The notes: generated from the letters alone by a model not told the origin. A DNA stretch of 41,032 bases from Spongospora subterranea (GCA_900404475.1 OUQQ01000113.1:1-41032); one strand, 5' to 3'; shown: positions 19,395 through 31,923, counted from the stretch's first letter. A program made the numbers and translations.

Positions 19395-19520
19395 GAAGAT
19401 GAAGTCCAATATCGCCATTCGGACAATAATCTAAGGGATACCGAGCCTCGTCCAACCTGCAAAATGTTATTTGACGTCGATATGGTCGGTTCTCGAGTCT
19501 GTTCTTGCATTGCCTGCAAT
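19395..19520 (-). mobile_element. Ty1/copia RNase H remnant, copy A
   Basis: On the minus strand this contains RTDSRT-like, HIDVK and DYCPNGDIG-like words in different frames, matching the end of copia RNase H (consensus HSRTKHIDIRYHFIRE...ELEYC). The nucleotide sequence, including the reverse complement of CCATTCGGACAATAATCTAA, is shared almost exactly with copy B at about 19886-20000. Several frameshifts make it non-functional. Confidence 0.65.
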
Positions 19521-19599
19521 GCGACAATCAAAAGGTGCATTGCTATAGCAAGCCATCCAAGAACGGACTCGTCCCTCAATGACCTAAGGTTACTGAACG

Positions 19600-19640
19600 T
19601 CTTCTGATTTGCTCTCGGATAAAATTCATATTTGACGTCA
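19600..19640 (-). mobile_element. Short third fragment of the same copia region
   Basis: The stretch CTCTCGGATAAAATTCATA followed by TTTGACGTCAAGACG resembles CTCTCTGATAAAATGGTA and TTTGACGTCAATATG in copy B. This suggests a third, shorter piece of the same element lying between copies A and B. Confidence 0.4.
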
Positions 19641-19779
19641 AGACGACTTCTCGACAGCAATTACGAGTCGTTTCATATCCTCAGAACATCAAGCTGGACA
19701 GCCGTAATCAATGGTATTGCACAGCCGATTGTGTTTAGATAGAATTTGAGCAATAGAGGAGTTGGGGTATCAAAGTTGG

Positions 19780-20040
19780 TCACGGAGATGATTTCAATGT
19801 TGAATGAATTTGATTTTTGATGAAATGCGCCATAGGAGAGGGCGTTATCGCAATGGCGTTGGTATTGTCAAGGAAAACGACAATCATATCGCCATTCGGA
19901 CAATAATCTAAGGCTACCGAGCCTCTTCCAACCTCCTCTCTGATAAAATGGTATTTGACGTCAATATGTTTGGTTCTCGAGTCCGTTCTTGGGTTGTTTG
20001 CTCCGCAAATCCCCGACTCTACCACAGGTAAAATCCTTCC
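19780..20040 (-). mobile_element. Ty1/copia RNase H remnant, copy B
   Basis: An 81-codon frame on the minus strand includes NNPRTDSRTKHIDVKYHF then IREEVGRGSVALDYCPNGDM, the strongly conserved end of the copia reverse transcriptase/RNase H. The residues that normally follow (ADILTK-like) have become a divergent tail ending at a stop at 19780. Upstream parts of pol are not recognisable, and the flanking DNA at 20142 is already the last exon of guanine deaminase. It is therefore a truncated copy inserted just downstream of that gene. Confidence 0.8.
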
Positions 20041-20141
20041 CCACCCCCCTTCTCCAATCGCGCTCGAAATAACTCACTCCTTTATTCTTCGAGTAATTCA
20101 TCACCTCGAACGACCTTGATAACAATATTGCTTTCACTTTT

Positions 20142-22227
20142 TTATTTAAACACAATCGGCTGTTCAATACCATTGATTATGGTTGTCCGACTTGATGTTA
20201 TGACGATATGGGACGACTCGTAATCGCTGTCGAGGTCGTCGTGATAGTTCAATCCCCGATCGTAAGCTAACACTCCAGCAACGTAGGTTTCCATAATAGT
20301 CCGGTCATTCGGCACGGTAATAATTCCAAAAAGGGATTGACTGAGAACCTAAACAAGAATGACTAAGCGATATTAAAGGCTGGTTTGTAATTCATACACT
20401 GAGATCATCTGCATCTGTGAGGCTTTTTATGACGTCAAATCGGCGGCGAAGCAATGGAGAAGGAATCAGATCGAGTACGACAAAGTCTGCTTCCTTTCCC
20501 GAATCGAAGTTGCCAACAAATTTGTCAATGTTGAGTTGCTTCGCGGTTCCTAGAGTGATCATGTAAAGCTGTTGGAGAGGTGATAGTCGATAAGTTGATT
20601 TGAGAGGTATGTGGTATTGCTTTGGTAATTTCATGTCACCGGTGAAAGAAGGTTCCGTTAAATTCAAACTGTTTGCAAAGGCATCATGGCTCGCCATTGC
20701 AACTTTATATGTCTGTATTGAAACAGTTACAATCGTGTTTATAGACATGTTATAAAGCAATATTACCTCGCCCATTGTGGCTAAAAGTTCAAACGTGGTT
20801 CCTGCACCGATATCTGTTCCGACTCCAACCGATACGTTGTTTGCCAGAGCTTCTCCCAGATTGAATAATCCGCTATCTAAGAAAAGGCTGCGTGATATCA
20901 GCAAAAGTGTGTTTCACAAATAAACATTTACTTCGAAGTTGGACAATGACAAAGACTTGCAGACGAAGTACGCAGGATGTCGTAGTCGGCATGCGTAAGA
21001 TCTACACGCAAGTTACGCGATCACTATATGCCTTGTTTGATATGAAAGCAAAATTTACGGATCCCATGCGCAAAGCTAGATCTCTGCCCGACCAATCCAT
21101 AGACAGCGAATATCTCTAGCTGAGTTACGCATGCTTTGATGGCAATCCATTTCGGAGACAGTTGCCCATAATATTCTAACGCCTGCTGTTTGAATCTGCT
21201 GACGCTGGACTGCGATTCCTGATGCATATCCTGTTAAACCTTTTCGGCACGCAAAACAAACATACTTACCAATAAATTCTCAGCAATGTGGGTATGAAAC
21301 CAAACTCCTGGAAGATCTTTTTGAAGTGCAGACCAAACCTCTAACGAAGCTGGTGTACAAGTTGTCAAAAATCTGATATAGATTAGATAAACTCCGATAT
21401 AACGTGGGGCAAACCTTGGCATTAAAGCGTAAAGTGAGCGACCCGAGCCATGAAACGTTTTATATAAATCCCTGGCGTATCGATTGATGACTTCGGCGCT
21501 GAGAGTGCCATTGAGGTCATCGGATCGCATGCTATTGCACATCAAACGGGACTCATTATTGATGTCTGTAAAAGTAGGGGCATTTTTACAAGACGCCATT
21601 CCGTTTAAACCTGATATTATTCTCAAGTTGCGCTTCCTAGATTCTTGAAAAATGGCAGTAACAGCCTCGGGAAACATGGCATTATAGATGAGGGCAGACG
21701 TTGTGCCAGAACGAACAAGTTGATTGAAAAACCGTTTTGCACTGGCATTGGCAAAAGTCTGATTTTGATATTTAGCTTCATACGGAAATGTATACTCAAA
21801 CAGCCATTCCAATAAACTATCGCCATAGCTTGCTATCATGCTAAACAACCCAGACGTCAATTGTGATTTCGCCCAATGCTAGCACTAGACTTACTCGATT
21901 TGAGGTGCATGCGAATGACAATCGACAAACCTAACGTCGCGGTTTAAGCCAATGAATTTTGGGGTAACAGCTGAGTAACCTGACCCGGGAACGATAAGTT
22001 TTGAATCCGAATACGTCTGGATGGACGTCAAAGAGAACTTTGCAGATAACTGGTCAAAGTTCCCAAAACCAGCGAATTCGCCAGATTCAGAGTCAACGAC
22101 TAGAAGGCCATCACGATAGAACTCTATTGCGCCCTGAATCACCCATGAACCTTAACCAAATGGCATTCCTAGCATGAACGCAGCATTACAGAGTCCAGAA
22201 AGTGTGCGGCTGGACCTCGATATCCAT
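20142..22227 (-). CDS. Guanine deaminase (amidohydrolase), 11 exons, about 521 aa
   Basis: Converts guanine to xanthine and ammonia in purine salvage/catabolism; cytosolic zinc enzyme. Exons (minus): 22227-22216 (tentative start MDIE), 22133-21985, 21930-21895, 21840-21611, 21565-21415, 21372-21270, 21230-21059, 21001-20932, 20887-20767, 20712-20398, 20348-20142. Introns are 39-83 bp and all joins keep frame. Metal ligands of the family are present: FVDCHSHAPQ (HxH), FHTHIAEN, FAHGIHLTHAD and VGVGTDIGAGTTFE. Also visible are LLEWLFEYTFPYEAKYQNQ, SGTTSA, CHCPTSNLFLDSGLFNLGEAL and, near the end, NFDSGKEADFVVLDLIPSP. A segment between HIAEN and VYGLVG (within 21230-21059) is longer than in homologues and may hide another intron. 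The true first exon is uncertain. Confidence 0.9.
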
Positions 22228-22854
22228 GCAGCAGCGACGACGTAATCCGCAACGAGAATACAATGCAGACATACGATAGAGGCAATAAATACATTTGAAA
22301 TGAGAGTGAGCACGAGATGAGCCTGTGCGGGGGTGGGGGGTCCCTCCCCAGATCGACTGATCGTTCAACTTAACAATGATCCGCCACTATGGTATGAGGT
22401 TACACATGCAGTAATGTAAAGGCGGTCATGCAGTATTGAGTCGAATTACACTGAACAGACCACACTGGAAGATGAGTATGATTCAGCTGACAGTCACTTC
22501 GATAAATCAACGTTTGATAACACATCACAGAATTGTAGAACCTGAATCTTTTCATATCCAAACTGACGAACTCGACGGTTGTCCTTGGGTGTTGACGTAG
22601 AAATATTCTTGGGTGCGGATTCACTAGAATTGGGCTTTTTGACATCCGGTGGTAGGCCATAGGGAATGTGCAGGACGGATATCGCATTTGGTTGTAGTGA
22701 ATACGTAAATAAGTGAGTTTGTGATAGCGACGCAGTCTTCGGGACAATCGCAGCGGACCAGGAACACTGGTATTATCGTGCCGGGGCGAGGTTGATGAAA
22801 GGCTCTGAACGAGACTGCTAATTCCTTACGCAGCACATCGTCTTCCTGTCATCA
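22228..22854 (-). other. Probable minus-strand exon(s), unresolved
   Basis: About 22510-22770 on the minus strand reads as a plausible protein, including HIPYGLPPDVKKPNSSESAP and VRQFGYEKIQVLQFCDVLSN, ending at a stop after VDLSK. It opens after an AG at about 22770 (ATACCAG). A different frame (VLRKELAVSFRAFHQPRPGT) covers 22836-22700 and could be the preceding exon. No start or family was identified. The region lies head-to-head with the gene at 22855. Nothing is recognised in 22228-22500. Confidence 0.3.
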
Positions 22855-24744
22855 ATGTCGTCTACTGTGTTCTTGGTTGATTGTTTTCCCGACGATTCCC
22901 CATTCCGACACAATACCATTGAAATCAAGCGTAAACCTGGACTAACATTCACCTACAGCCGAGGATTTATTTCGGAATGCCTTGAAGGCATTGATGAATA
23001 TAAACGTATTACCTGCGATTTGACAATGGATCATGTCTCCATGTCTACCGTTTGTACTGGACCAGAAATCCATGTCCATGGATCGTCCAGTGATATCGTG
23101 GTTGGACCAGCCCCAATTCTCGATATGCAAACATGGAATAGTGCTGTTCATTGTGCTGTGAAAGAACTAGGCTCTGGCAGTAATCTCATCATCATGCTGC
23201 GTCATCAACATGTAGTCTCATTTCGTCCAGATTATCTAATCGAAAATCACAAGCGTTTTCTAGGGTGTGAATGATGATGACATCGTCTTTGACGGCGAAA
23301 GCGCACCAATAACCGTTTTTGAATCAGTTCAGAGTGTCTTGGGTGCGTGTCAGAGAGATCGCCCTTTAAAGCTCACTTTGATCAGGATTGCTTCTGATGA
23401 GGAGGCCGAGAGGCAGGTTTGGAGCTCATCTTGTACCATAATTACACAATCCGGGTTTCCTCGGTCGTTCCCTTTGGCCTATGAACGGTACGTTGTTCCT
23501 GTCGGGCAGGTATTCTTTGGTACGTCGTTCGCCCTCTCTTCGTGACTTTATTCGTTCAGGTTTACAGTGCTTGCTGGGAACTTTGCCAACGGCATTTAAA
23601 CCTCAGATCAATTAATGTTAGTGGGATACCTATGAAGAAAACCCGTAAACAAGCGAATATCGGAAAGAGATTTAATGTGTCATTTATTTTTTTGGACCAA
23701 TCTTATACCGAATTTTCCCGTTTCGAAGACCAGAGTGAAATCTCTTCAGGGGTTGTTCAGCTGGGTCGTTCGCAATGGTGCTTCTGTTGTCGTTACGGTC
23801 AGCCTTGTCTATGTTAATCGTCGGTATTAGGCTCGCCAGGCGTTCCAAGGATGTATTTTGGTCGCATGCCCCTGCAAATTTTGAGATGTCGCAGGCTGTG
23901 TTTGCGTCCTCGCATCTGGTGACACCGTCAGATTTATCGTCACCCCTCACCCTTCCTTTGATGAAGTGCGTCTTAACACCAAGCAACTATCTGTTCTTTT
24001 CAGAGGGCGAGAACGAAGGGCCAATACTGGTAATAGCATTATCACACGTCTTGCTCTTAACTAATTGTTTGTATTGTGTCGTAATTTCAGATCATTGGTT
24101 TACATGGAACTCGCATCTATCTACATGTTGCAGCTGCCGGATCCCAAATCTATTCTCAATGGGATGGCCAGATCGTAATTCCTAATGGGCAAGAATCCGC
24201 TATCGACCAGCTGACCAAAATCGTTCGTTTGGCAACCTTTCGTTCTTGCAATTCACAAGAATTGCGGAGAGACGTATTTCTCAATTGTGCATCGATGCTT
24301 GTTACACCAGAAGACACCCAACTTCTGGGAACCTGGAAACACTCGAAACTCTATAGCATCTATGATTCATGCGTCAACGCTCTGATTAATTCGGAATTAA
24401 CAGAAAAGGAGTTGAAAGATCTGCCCGTCCCTTTGAATGTGATTCAGCGAGTTCATACCGGGAATGATAACTCGATGCTGCCAGAAGATATTTCCAGAGA
24501 GACAGCAGGATTGATCTACAATTCAATATGGAGAAATTTAACCCTGATAGCGGCGATGACGCAATCATGGTCGTTTGGCCATGCGACGGCCGCTGAGATG
24601 ATCAGGAAAACTTCCCCCGATGGTATCCTGCCGACAATTCCAAATCGTTTTCCCCCAAAATCAGTATTCCAGACATTCTGGAGCTCCCAGGAAACAGTAT
24701 TCAACCCGCTTCCAGGCGTCGTCAACAATATCAATATATCATAG
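22855..24744 (+). CDS. Multi-exon gene, unknown protein
   Basis: The ATG at 22855 opens MSSTVFLVDCFPDDSPFRHN. Supported pieces: exon 22855-23266, intron 23267-23327, then an exon containing QSVLGACQRDRPLKLTLIRI (to about 23420). Later an exon ends at 24029 (SEGENEGPIL), intron 24030-24090, and the last exon runs 24091-24744 (IIGLHGTRIYLHVAAAGSQI ... GVVNNINIS). Joins between 23420 and about 23820 are unresolved; two short GT-AG introns near 23530-23565 are likely. The C-terminal 218 residues look globular, mixed alpha/beta, with a DVFLNCASMLVTPEDTQLLG segment. The QSVLGACQRDRPLKLTLIR part resembles the end of a PDZ domain, but the rest of that fold was not found. No function assigned. Confidence 0.5.
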
Positions 24745-25391
24745 AGACGTTCAGTGTTTCTTCTCAAAATATTCTACGTCGCCAATGTGTCAATGCATAC
24801 ATTAATCATGGTTGATCAACAACTAACGTGCTTAAATGAGACAACAAACAATCAAACTTCATTTCCTCAAGACTCAGATTGACTGACAATCGACTTGTTT
24901 TGGACGGTCGTGGTAGAAGGTTGCGCATAAGTGGCGCAGCCCTCGTCCAGCATTGGTTGATCGGGTGGATCTGGTGGAACGTTCTAGTTCATTATTGGTC
25001 ATTGCCAATAAGCGTCCTCGTTCCCCCTGCCATCGCCAACTGCTCTGCCAATGGACACTGGCCACTCAAACCCATGGACGATCCCCGCCAAATCGCGGCC
25101 ATCGCACCAAGAGTCCAGGAGCTCAAGTGTGGATCTGGCCGCCAGCCCTGGGAATAGCTCCCCGTTGCAGCTTCTTTGCGATATGTTCCCCTTGGTACCA
25201 ATCTAGTCCAGATTGGCTAACGTGCATTTGAATCGCGACCGGCTAGGTTGACATTCAGACGATCAAACGGGTTTTCGCCAGGTCCGGTCAGAACCCTAGT
25301 GTTTGTGCCGAAATGTTGCTGTCTTTGCAGCCATTATCTGATGATGGTTCCTACAACAACTTCGCCGCCGGCATTGTAGCTTCTACATCTG
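24745..25391. other. No gene recognised
   Basis: Short frames only on both strands. 24880-25220 is GC-richer with overlapping 60-90 codon frames, none protein-like. The last part should contain the promoter of the F-box gene. Confidence 0.4.
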
Positions 25392-26809
25392 ATGCGCACC
25401 AGGTTCCTTTGCTTTATTCACGTGCGATGCAATTTTGAGGATCAGAATTTTGATATAGACTGGCAGCGATCCGTTCTTGCACTTACCTGTTGACAGCGTG
25501 AAAATCATTGCCAGGTTCCTGACATTGTTTGACCTGGCTGTATTCGGTTGCGTTAATCGTGAGTGTAAACGGCTGGCCGAGAAGGAACTCTCAGCCGTCA
25601 CCGTCCTTAATAATGCTGGTCTCGACCGTGTCATCAACGTTGGCGTCGAATCATTAAGAAAATGTGTTTAGGGGGTTTACGGCAGGCATCTGATGAAAAG
25701 ATCCTGAAAATGCTCGCCAGGTTTCCCAACCTTACCTCTGTTTCTCTCTACAAGTGTTGCGGCTTTCGGTGCTTCTCCCTTCTTCCCGTCGCGCTTCGTG
25801 GCGCCAATATCACGTACGTATTAGGCTGGTTACCACCGAGATTTTGACTGATAAATTGTTCTCAGAAGCCTCAATTTGGCGTTTTGCGAAAATATCGCCG
25901 ATGTCGATGTTCGAGTCCTTTTAGTCGGGTTTCCTTCGTTGCAGCACTTGGATTTATCTGGGACTTCCATCACCGATGAAGCCCTCGAAACTATATCGGT
26001 GATGGCTGCTGAAACTCTGCGAAGATTGATTCTGAGCATGGTCAAATCTATCTCCGATTTTGGTAATGCTTCTCCCATATCTTCGAGGCGTTGCCCTTAT
26101 CTGTAAAACCGTCAGGAATCAATTTCATCCACACACGTTGTACTGCTCTACAGCAATTAGATTTGCGGGGAACCCATATAAGTCCAGGCGCCTTAGAAAT
26201 ATCTCCCAACGGTGCTCGGTTAACAGCGTTGTATATGTCAGCTTGTAAAAGGGTTTCTCGTATCGTCCTGCTTCAGGACTTCTCAATGTTGAAAACCCTT
26301 GTTTTATCTTCAAATCTGAATATGCTGGAAGCGACATTATCGCTTCCTCATCTGAATTTATTGAATATGTCGAGCTCCAAACAGCTATCGCGACTATCAT
26401 TGGACGCTCCAGAATTAATAATCATGAATCTGAGTGGTTGTAGTGGTTTGCTTCATGCTGGATTCACACCTAGCGCTTTGCAACGCATTAACCTGTACAA
26501 TTGCAGGTAAAATTTTCATGGAATTAATGTTCTGGTTTTAACAGTCTTTCTAGATCTCTCTCTTCTGCGAGCATCGCATCTTTGATTTTGGCTAACAGGG
26601 AATTCCTGCGCGATATCGATATTCGCGGCTGTCCCCAGCTGATGGATACGGATGCTGTTCTTTTTGCTCAACAATGTCCCATAATTCAACGCTTTGATGT
26701 AACGGGTTGCAAATCACTCAGTGCGCACGCCATTTCGCAAGTGAACCGAGCGATTGCAAGTTCGTTGGAAAGGAGCCGCTTACTCGAAGAACGGCCACCT
26801 TCGAGATAA
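25392..26809 (+). CDS. F-box / leucine-rich-repeat protein (FBXL/AMN1 type), 388 aa
   Basis: Exons: 25392-25402 (tentative, MRTS), 25467-25627, 25672-25813, 25866-26062, 26116-26506, 26545-26809. Introns are 38-64 bp, all in frame. The N-terminus reads DPFLHLPVDSVKIIARFLTL then FDLAVFGCVNRECKRLAEKEL, an F-box that would bind Skp1. It is followed by cysteine-containing LRRs of about 25 residues: FPNLTSVSLYKCCGF, GFPSLQHLDLSGTSITDEAL, CTALQQLDLRGTHISPGALE, LIIMNLSGCSGL, FLRDIDIRGCPQLMDTDAV, IIQRFDVTGCKSLSAHAIS. By family it should be the substrate receptor of an SCF ubiquitin ligase. The 11-nt first exon is the weakest part of the model; a different first exon is possible. Confidence 0.85.
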
Positions 26810-27018
26810 ATATATTTACTTTATTGGCGTACTTTAGTCAATATGAAGTATGTAGTTTGTAATATAGTAAACGTATCAAGACGGGAGTTCCGTTTGCGAT
26901 GGCTGCAGATTTGAATGTCGACGCCAAGACTTTCAATGAGCAGAGCAATGTACTTCATGATAACTTAATTGTATTGTTGTAGACTCGATTGATAATGCAA
27001 TTTGTGAATGCATGTTCG

Positions 27019-30000
27019 TTATCTTTCCGAATCACCTTCATCAAGATGAGGAGATCGTGATTCCTGCATGAGTGCTGATATTTTGGCTGAGGTTGATGTT
27101 AGGGTACTTGACAACAGATCAGCCAGTATATGGGAGTATTGAGGATATGCTGCTGCTAGGACAGGTTGGTTAAGAGCCGTGATGGCACTGACCTTAACCT
27201 TATCGTTGTTTGATGAACAGCATGCTAACAACACATCAATGATCGCTGGTACTAGTATCGATTCATTGATCCCTAAAAAATACCCGAGGCTGCGACAGAG
27301 ATTCCACTGTAACTTAGGATTGGTAATGACTGAAGGAGATTTTTCGAGAAGAGCGCGAACTATCTGTCTTGTATGGTCAAAATTTTCTGATAATGGACCG
27401 ATCAGGCTGTGTCCAAAAAATCAGAGTTATAGACCTACCAAAATGGTTCGCTATGATGGACGACCTGACGCCATCGATTAGTATACTTAAATTTGACGAG
27501 CACAAGGCATCTAAGATACATCTTCGGATATGATCCTGATTAAGTAACAACTGACGTAAAGCTAAAGGGAGTGGAATGAGGACAGTTCTTTTTCCTCAGC
27601 GAAAAATCCTTACCTGAACAACATGTCGGTTTGAGGGCCTCGTTTATAATATTAGAGAATGCACGATAACTACGGATGCGAAGCGACTGCGGCTCGCATG
27701 GATTGCAACAGAGCAAAATGTTTCTCAGCCCGTCATTGAGCAAGAAAACCTCAAGCTGAAACCCCAGTTAGGAAAACGACAAAAAAACAGTTGCAAATAT
27801 ACATTGTACAAAGAAATCGCATCAACTGCCCGGATAACTGACGTCTTGACGTTGGAAGTGAATTCAGTGAACTCAGCCCCGCATATGGTATTCAGCAACA
27901 CATCCCAAATCCTATCTCGCGCCTCACTTGTAAGTTCGTTATTCCACGAATGATGGGAAATATGCGACAAAATCACCATAGATCGCATGCGCAATGAAAC
28001 GCTAGGAGCCTTGAAAAAAAAAACGTTAACCTGCCCCACCGATCGGAAGGCCTATTGACTTACTGCCCAACACAAAAGGGAATGCTCTAATAACAGCTCT
28101 TCTCCACCATCAAGCGCGAGGAACGTATGTAGGGCGTCTGAGAAACAGTCAGGTCACCTGATGACGGAAAGTGCAGTCCATACTTTGGCTAACATCTAGC
28201 CATTCTTCAAGGAAAACCAGTGCACTAATCCGGACATGGTCGATTGAACTATTCAAGGCAATTTTTACTAGATTTCTTAACTCCAGCCAACGGGACGTTA
28301 GAATAGGACTACGCCGACGAACAATTTTGCTCATCACAGTGAAACTATTTGGAGGGCTTCGAATAATGGGAGACTTGCAATCATCCATTAGGACTTCCAA
28401 AAGTTCATCTATGCAAAAAACCGATCATAATGGTGTCAGGTAATAGTTTTCAGAACAAACCGATTAGATGCCGATCATACTCAATGGGAGCTCCTGCAAC
28501 ACAGGCAATGCATGCGAATAACTCGTGCCTCATAGTGAGCCAAAATCGAGACATTGACCTCATGAAAGTTATAAGTCGCGAAAGGAACGCAGATACGTGT
28601 TGCCTCAACCGAGGTAATGATGCATATGGAGTCCTGAATAGAAAGTAAATATAACAGATGTTGCAAAATATAGAAATCAGACCTTGATGTCAAGCATGAA
28701 ATTACTTTGAGAAGATTAACAGTTGCGAAATCAACAGGCAGGTCTGACAAACATTGAAGCACACCAACGTGCAATGCCTCGAAAACCGCGCTGGCTCTAA
28801 ACGAACTTGAAGTAAAAGCAGCAGATGAATGAACTCGGCGAGCTAATTACAATATTCACAATAATGATGATTACGGATAAGTGGAGACTTTACACGAGAG
28901 CGAATTCAAATTGATAATTGGAACTGGAGAGCCATCAATCATTGAGCACAGCGTATCTGATGCAGCTTGCCTAAAATAACATATGAGTATACCAGTTGTC
29001 CAAAATGCATTTTTTGATTACCTGACTTTTGCATGTTTGCTGAACTGAATCAAAGTGAGAATCGTGGGACCACCAAAAGGATATTTCATGCCAACAGATT
29101 CAGAAAGTGACGGAACAAGGGCAGACCATGAAGGGGAGAACAGAGAAGGAGAATACTTGGCGACAAATTTGATACATTTCAGAGATAGAACTATAATTTC
29201 GGTGGAATTTGAAAACCGCATTTCCGTATCTATATAAAATTAAGTCACCACATTAAAGAATAGAATATGAACGCAACCTGAAATGTCTGAAAAATGACCA
29301 GGCGAATTCACATCTTGAGAAAGTCCCAACAGCAACGTATTTCTCAAAAGAAACAACACTGACGTAACAGATCGCTGAACCTGAACAGCACGATTTAAAC
29401 TTGATTTAGATAAAAGCGACATTAATTTACAGAAAAAGTCGAGTATGACATCACGTTATAGAGACATTCTATGGACACCTTAAGATTCAGTAGGCGAGTA
29501 TCACGTTCGCTGTAGTTGACTATAGTCGGGACGACCGAAAGCAGCAGATGCAACTCTTTTTCGGCGAATCTTTCATTGATATCTTTAGGTCGTTGCGTTG
29601 CATACATGCATGCTATGTAAGAGAGAAGTATTAGAACAGATCTGGCAGACAGATAAATAGAGGAGTACCAATAGCGTTAATTGTGGCGTTTTGAACAAGA
29701 GCGTTGTGAGATTTTACAAAAGGGAACAGCACCGTCCGCAGCGAATCAATAGCAGAAAAGATGTTGACACCGCATAACATGATAACTGACGCAAATGGCG
29801 TGATTACGTCCATATAAGATTTTTCATCGCAAACATCCACGCAGCGCTGGAAGAGGGTAGATATATTGCACGATTCTAACGAACCACAAAAGACATTAGA
29901 TTAGAATGTAAATGCTGGCTAATACGTGCCTATTAAAGTCAGCGGCTTATCTGCTGCAACTATGTCATTTAAGATGAGCTTGACTGCAGAAGTATTGACG

Positions 30001-30191
30001 CCGGCTTTGATTTGATCGCAGATCGACGGTATCAAAGCGTGAAGACGCGCTTGAGGAATACAAGAGCGTGAACCTTTTTGCGCAATTATATCCTGGATCC
30101 CGTTCAATGCTGAATCTATGTCTCTGCCGACGAGGAACGATTCAATGCGATCAAACCGGTCGTATATTCCCTTTTTATATTTGCTGTTCAT
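27019..30191 (-). CDS. HEATR6-like HEAT-repeat protein, 14 exons, 812 aa
   Basis: Exons (minus): 30191-29930, 29875-29669, 29612-29455, 29380-29278, 29229-29022, 28970-28894, 28842-28683, 28633-28461, 28408-28184, 28137-28064, 28009-27803, 27755-27614, 27561-27487, 27386-27019. All 13 joins keep frame; introns are 46-100 bp. The product is a run of helical repeats. Several blocks follow HEATR6 order: RRVHSSAAFTSSSFRASAVF then EALHVGVLQCLSD, TSRTPYASLPRLRQHVSAF, IDHVRISALVFLEEWLD, a FTSNVKTSVIRAVDAIS block, KLQWNLCRSLGYFLGI (compare KVRWNACYAMGNMF), and SSNNDKVKVSAITAL. It is shorter than vertebrate HEATR6 (about 1180 aa), lacking the central disordered part. HEATR6 function is poorly known. 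The first intron begins with GC rather than GT. The N-terminal 90 residues are less conserved. Confidence 0.8.
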
Positions 30192-31923
30192 GAGAAGAGA
30201 GCACCGACCTGATCACATAGACAAATCACTAATGACGAACTCGATAGGCTGAAGAGATGGTAGCGTGGCCACTTCAGTAATTTCGATACGGTCATGCTAC
30301 TACAGTACACACTGCATGGGGGTGAAACATTAGGGGTGTACAGTGAACAGACAAGAGAGAGCAATCAGCGCACGAAACTGCGTCAGTAATGACCCTCTGG
30401 AATCTGTCGCGCTTCTTTTACGATTCACCGGTCTGGCGAACGCCGACCAGAACGTTGCAGATCGTTTGGACGAGGTGGGAGATGAAGGGCCGGGGCCTGC
30501 CTGCCAAGGAACTGGGTGGCGTAGAATTCGCCATGGTCCGAGCAGTACTGGACTAGAGAATGCTCAAAGACGAGGAGTTTTCTTTGTGCTGCAATGACTA
30601 GGTTTCCGTTTCTTGTGGATGGACGAAGGTCGTTGGTGCACTGTGAATGAAGTTCGGCGTTGACATCCCCTCAGTTCAGGTGAGATCGTGGTATCAACAG
30701 CTTGAAAAGTTCTGACGAACGCACCATGCTGGGGATCAGCAAACGATTACGAACCCACCCCGATGATACCAGGTTACTGGAAAGGTCGAATTTTTCATAT
30801 CTGCGGGCCCAGTTCCTCGAACATGGGTTGCTCCACACACCGATCCCCAAACCATAACGAAATGAATTGAGCACTTCAAGCCAGCAAACCGAAACCAGAG
30901 AGAATTGTCGCCAGATAGAATCGGCAAACAACGATAAGCCCATACTGTTGAATATACCAAAGGCAGTGAGATATATCTTACGTCAACAACAGTCGGTGTG
31001 TGCCTGCGCAAGGCCCTGTGCGTATTGAAAATGAGGATATTCCTGCCTAAAGGGCGCTTTTGGTCTTTTTTAGGCCTTTTCTTTTGGCGCTGCGCGGATA
31101 GCGACTTGCGGCGCCAATATTATTAAGTAGACATAAAAATGTCTCATATCATAATAAATATATGTTCCTGGCTGCAGCTCGATTTGCTGGCAATTACAGT
31201 GTCGATGTCGAATATGAGCGCCGGGGCCAAAAATTAATAAACTAGAGGAAATGATCCTAAAACAAAGTACTGTAGCCCAGATTTTTTTAACAATATATTT
31301 TTATTGATAGAGACATCTGTATGACGCGTGTTTTGCTTGTGATTGTGTTTGGCAGTCTTGCTACCAGGTGTGAGGTGTGCACGGTTGAGAAACGGTTTCT
31401 CGTTGCCACGCATCCTATTTGCAGCAAGGACGCCATTGGAAACGAACTTGCTCGTCGAAAACCGTGCTCCTGCTGCATAGGGATGCACTGCTACCTGGGA
31501 ACATGACGCCAAACGTACGTGTCGCGCATCGTCCATCAGGCGCAATACGATCTGATCACAGTTCCATCCCTGAACAGCTACCGTAGACGCCCAGACCCAC
31601 ATTGCGAGTATCGACGACGACGAGGTTGAACCAGAGCCTGCGTTTGATAATTAGACTACGACATGAAGGCCGCCCGCCGTAGCCAAATTGAAACATCAGC
31701 ACATGATTCCTCGAACGGTAGAGACTACGTTACAGGAGCACTGTCATTAGGGATCCATTTTGAAAACAGCATGACGATACCAGTCGACACGACTTTACAA
31801 CGTGAAACGCAAACGCAAGGGTGCGCCGTATCACTGTGTAGATCTGATTGACTTTGTCGCATGACCTCCCCCCCTTCTCATGTTCATCACTCTGACAGGT
31901 GTCTCATTGACACTTCTCGTTCG
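30192..31923. other. 1.7 kb without a supported gene
   Basis: Overlapping short frames occur on both strands (for example around 30671-31011 on minus and 31321-31506 on plus) but none has a domain, and none can be joined into a longer protein. Around 31050-31120 there is a small GC-rich block bounded by GGCGC and GCGCC. Degenerate transposon DNA is possible. Confidence 0.4.

Noticed and set aside
23328..23640. Two adjacent segments in the 22.9-kb gene that look like tandem duplicated exons (QSVLGACQRDRPLKLTL and a following SACWELCQRHLNLRS)
   Set aside because: Word-level resemblance is weak and falls in different frames; not enough to claim duplication.
30343..30597. 84-codon plus-strand frame (DEGPGPACQGTGW...)
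   Set aside because: Begins at GTG, has no ATG context, no domain and no splice-compatible neighbours.
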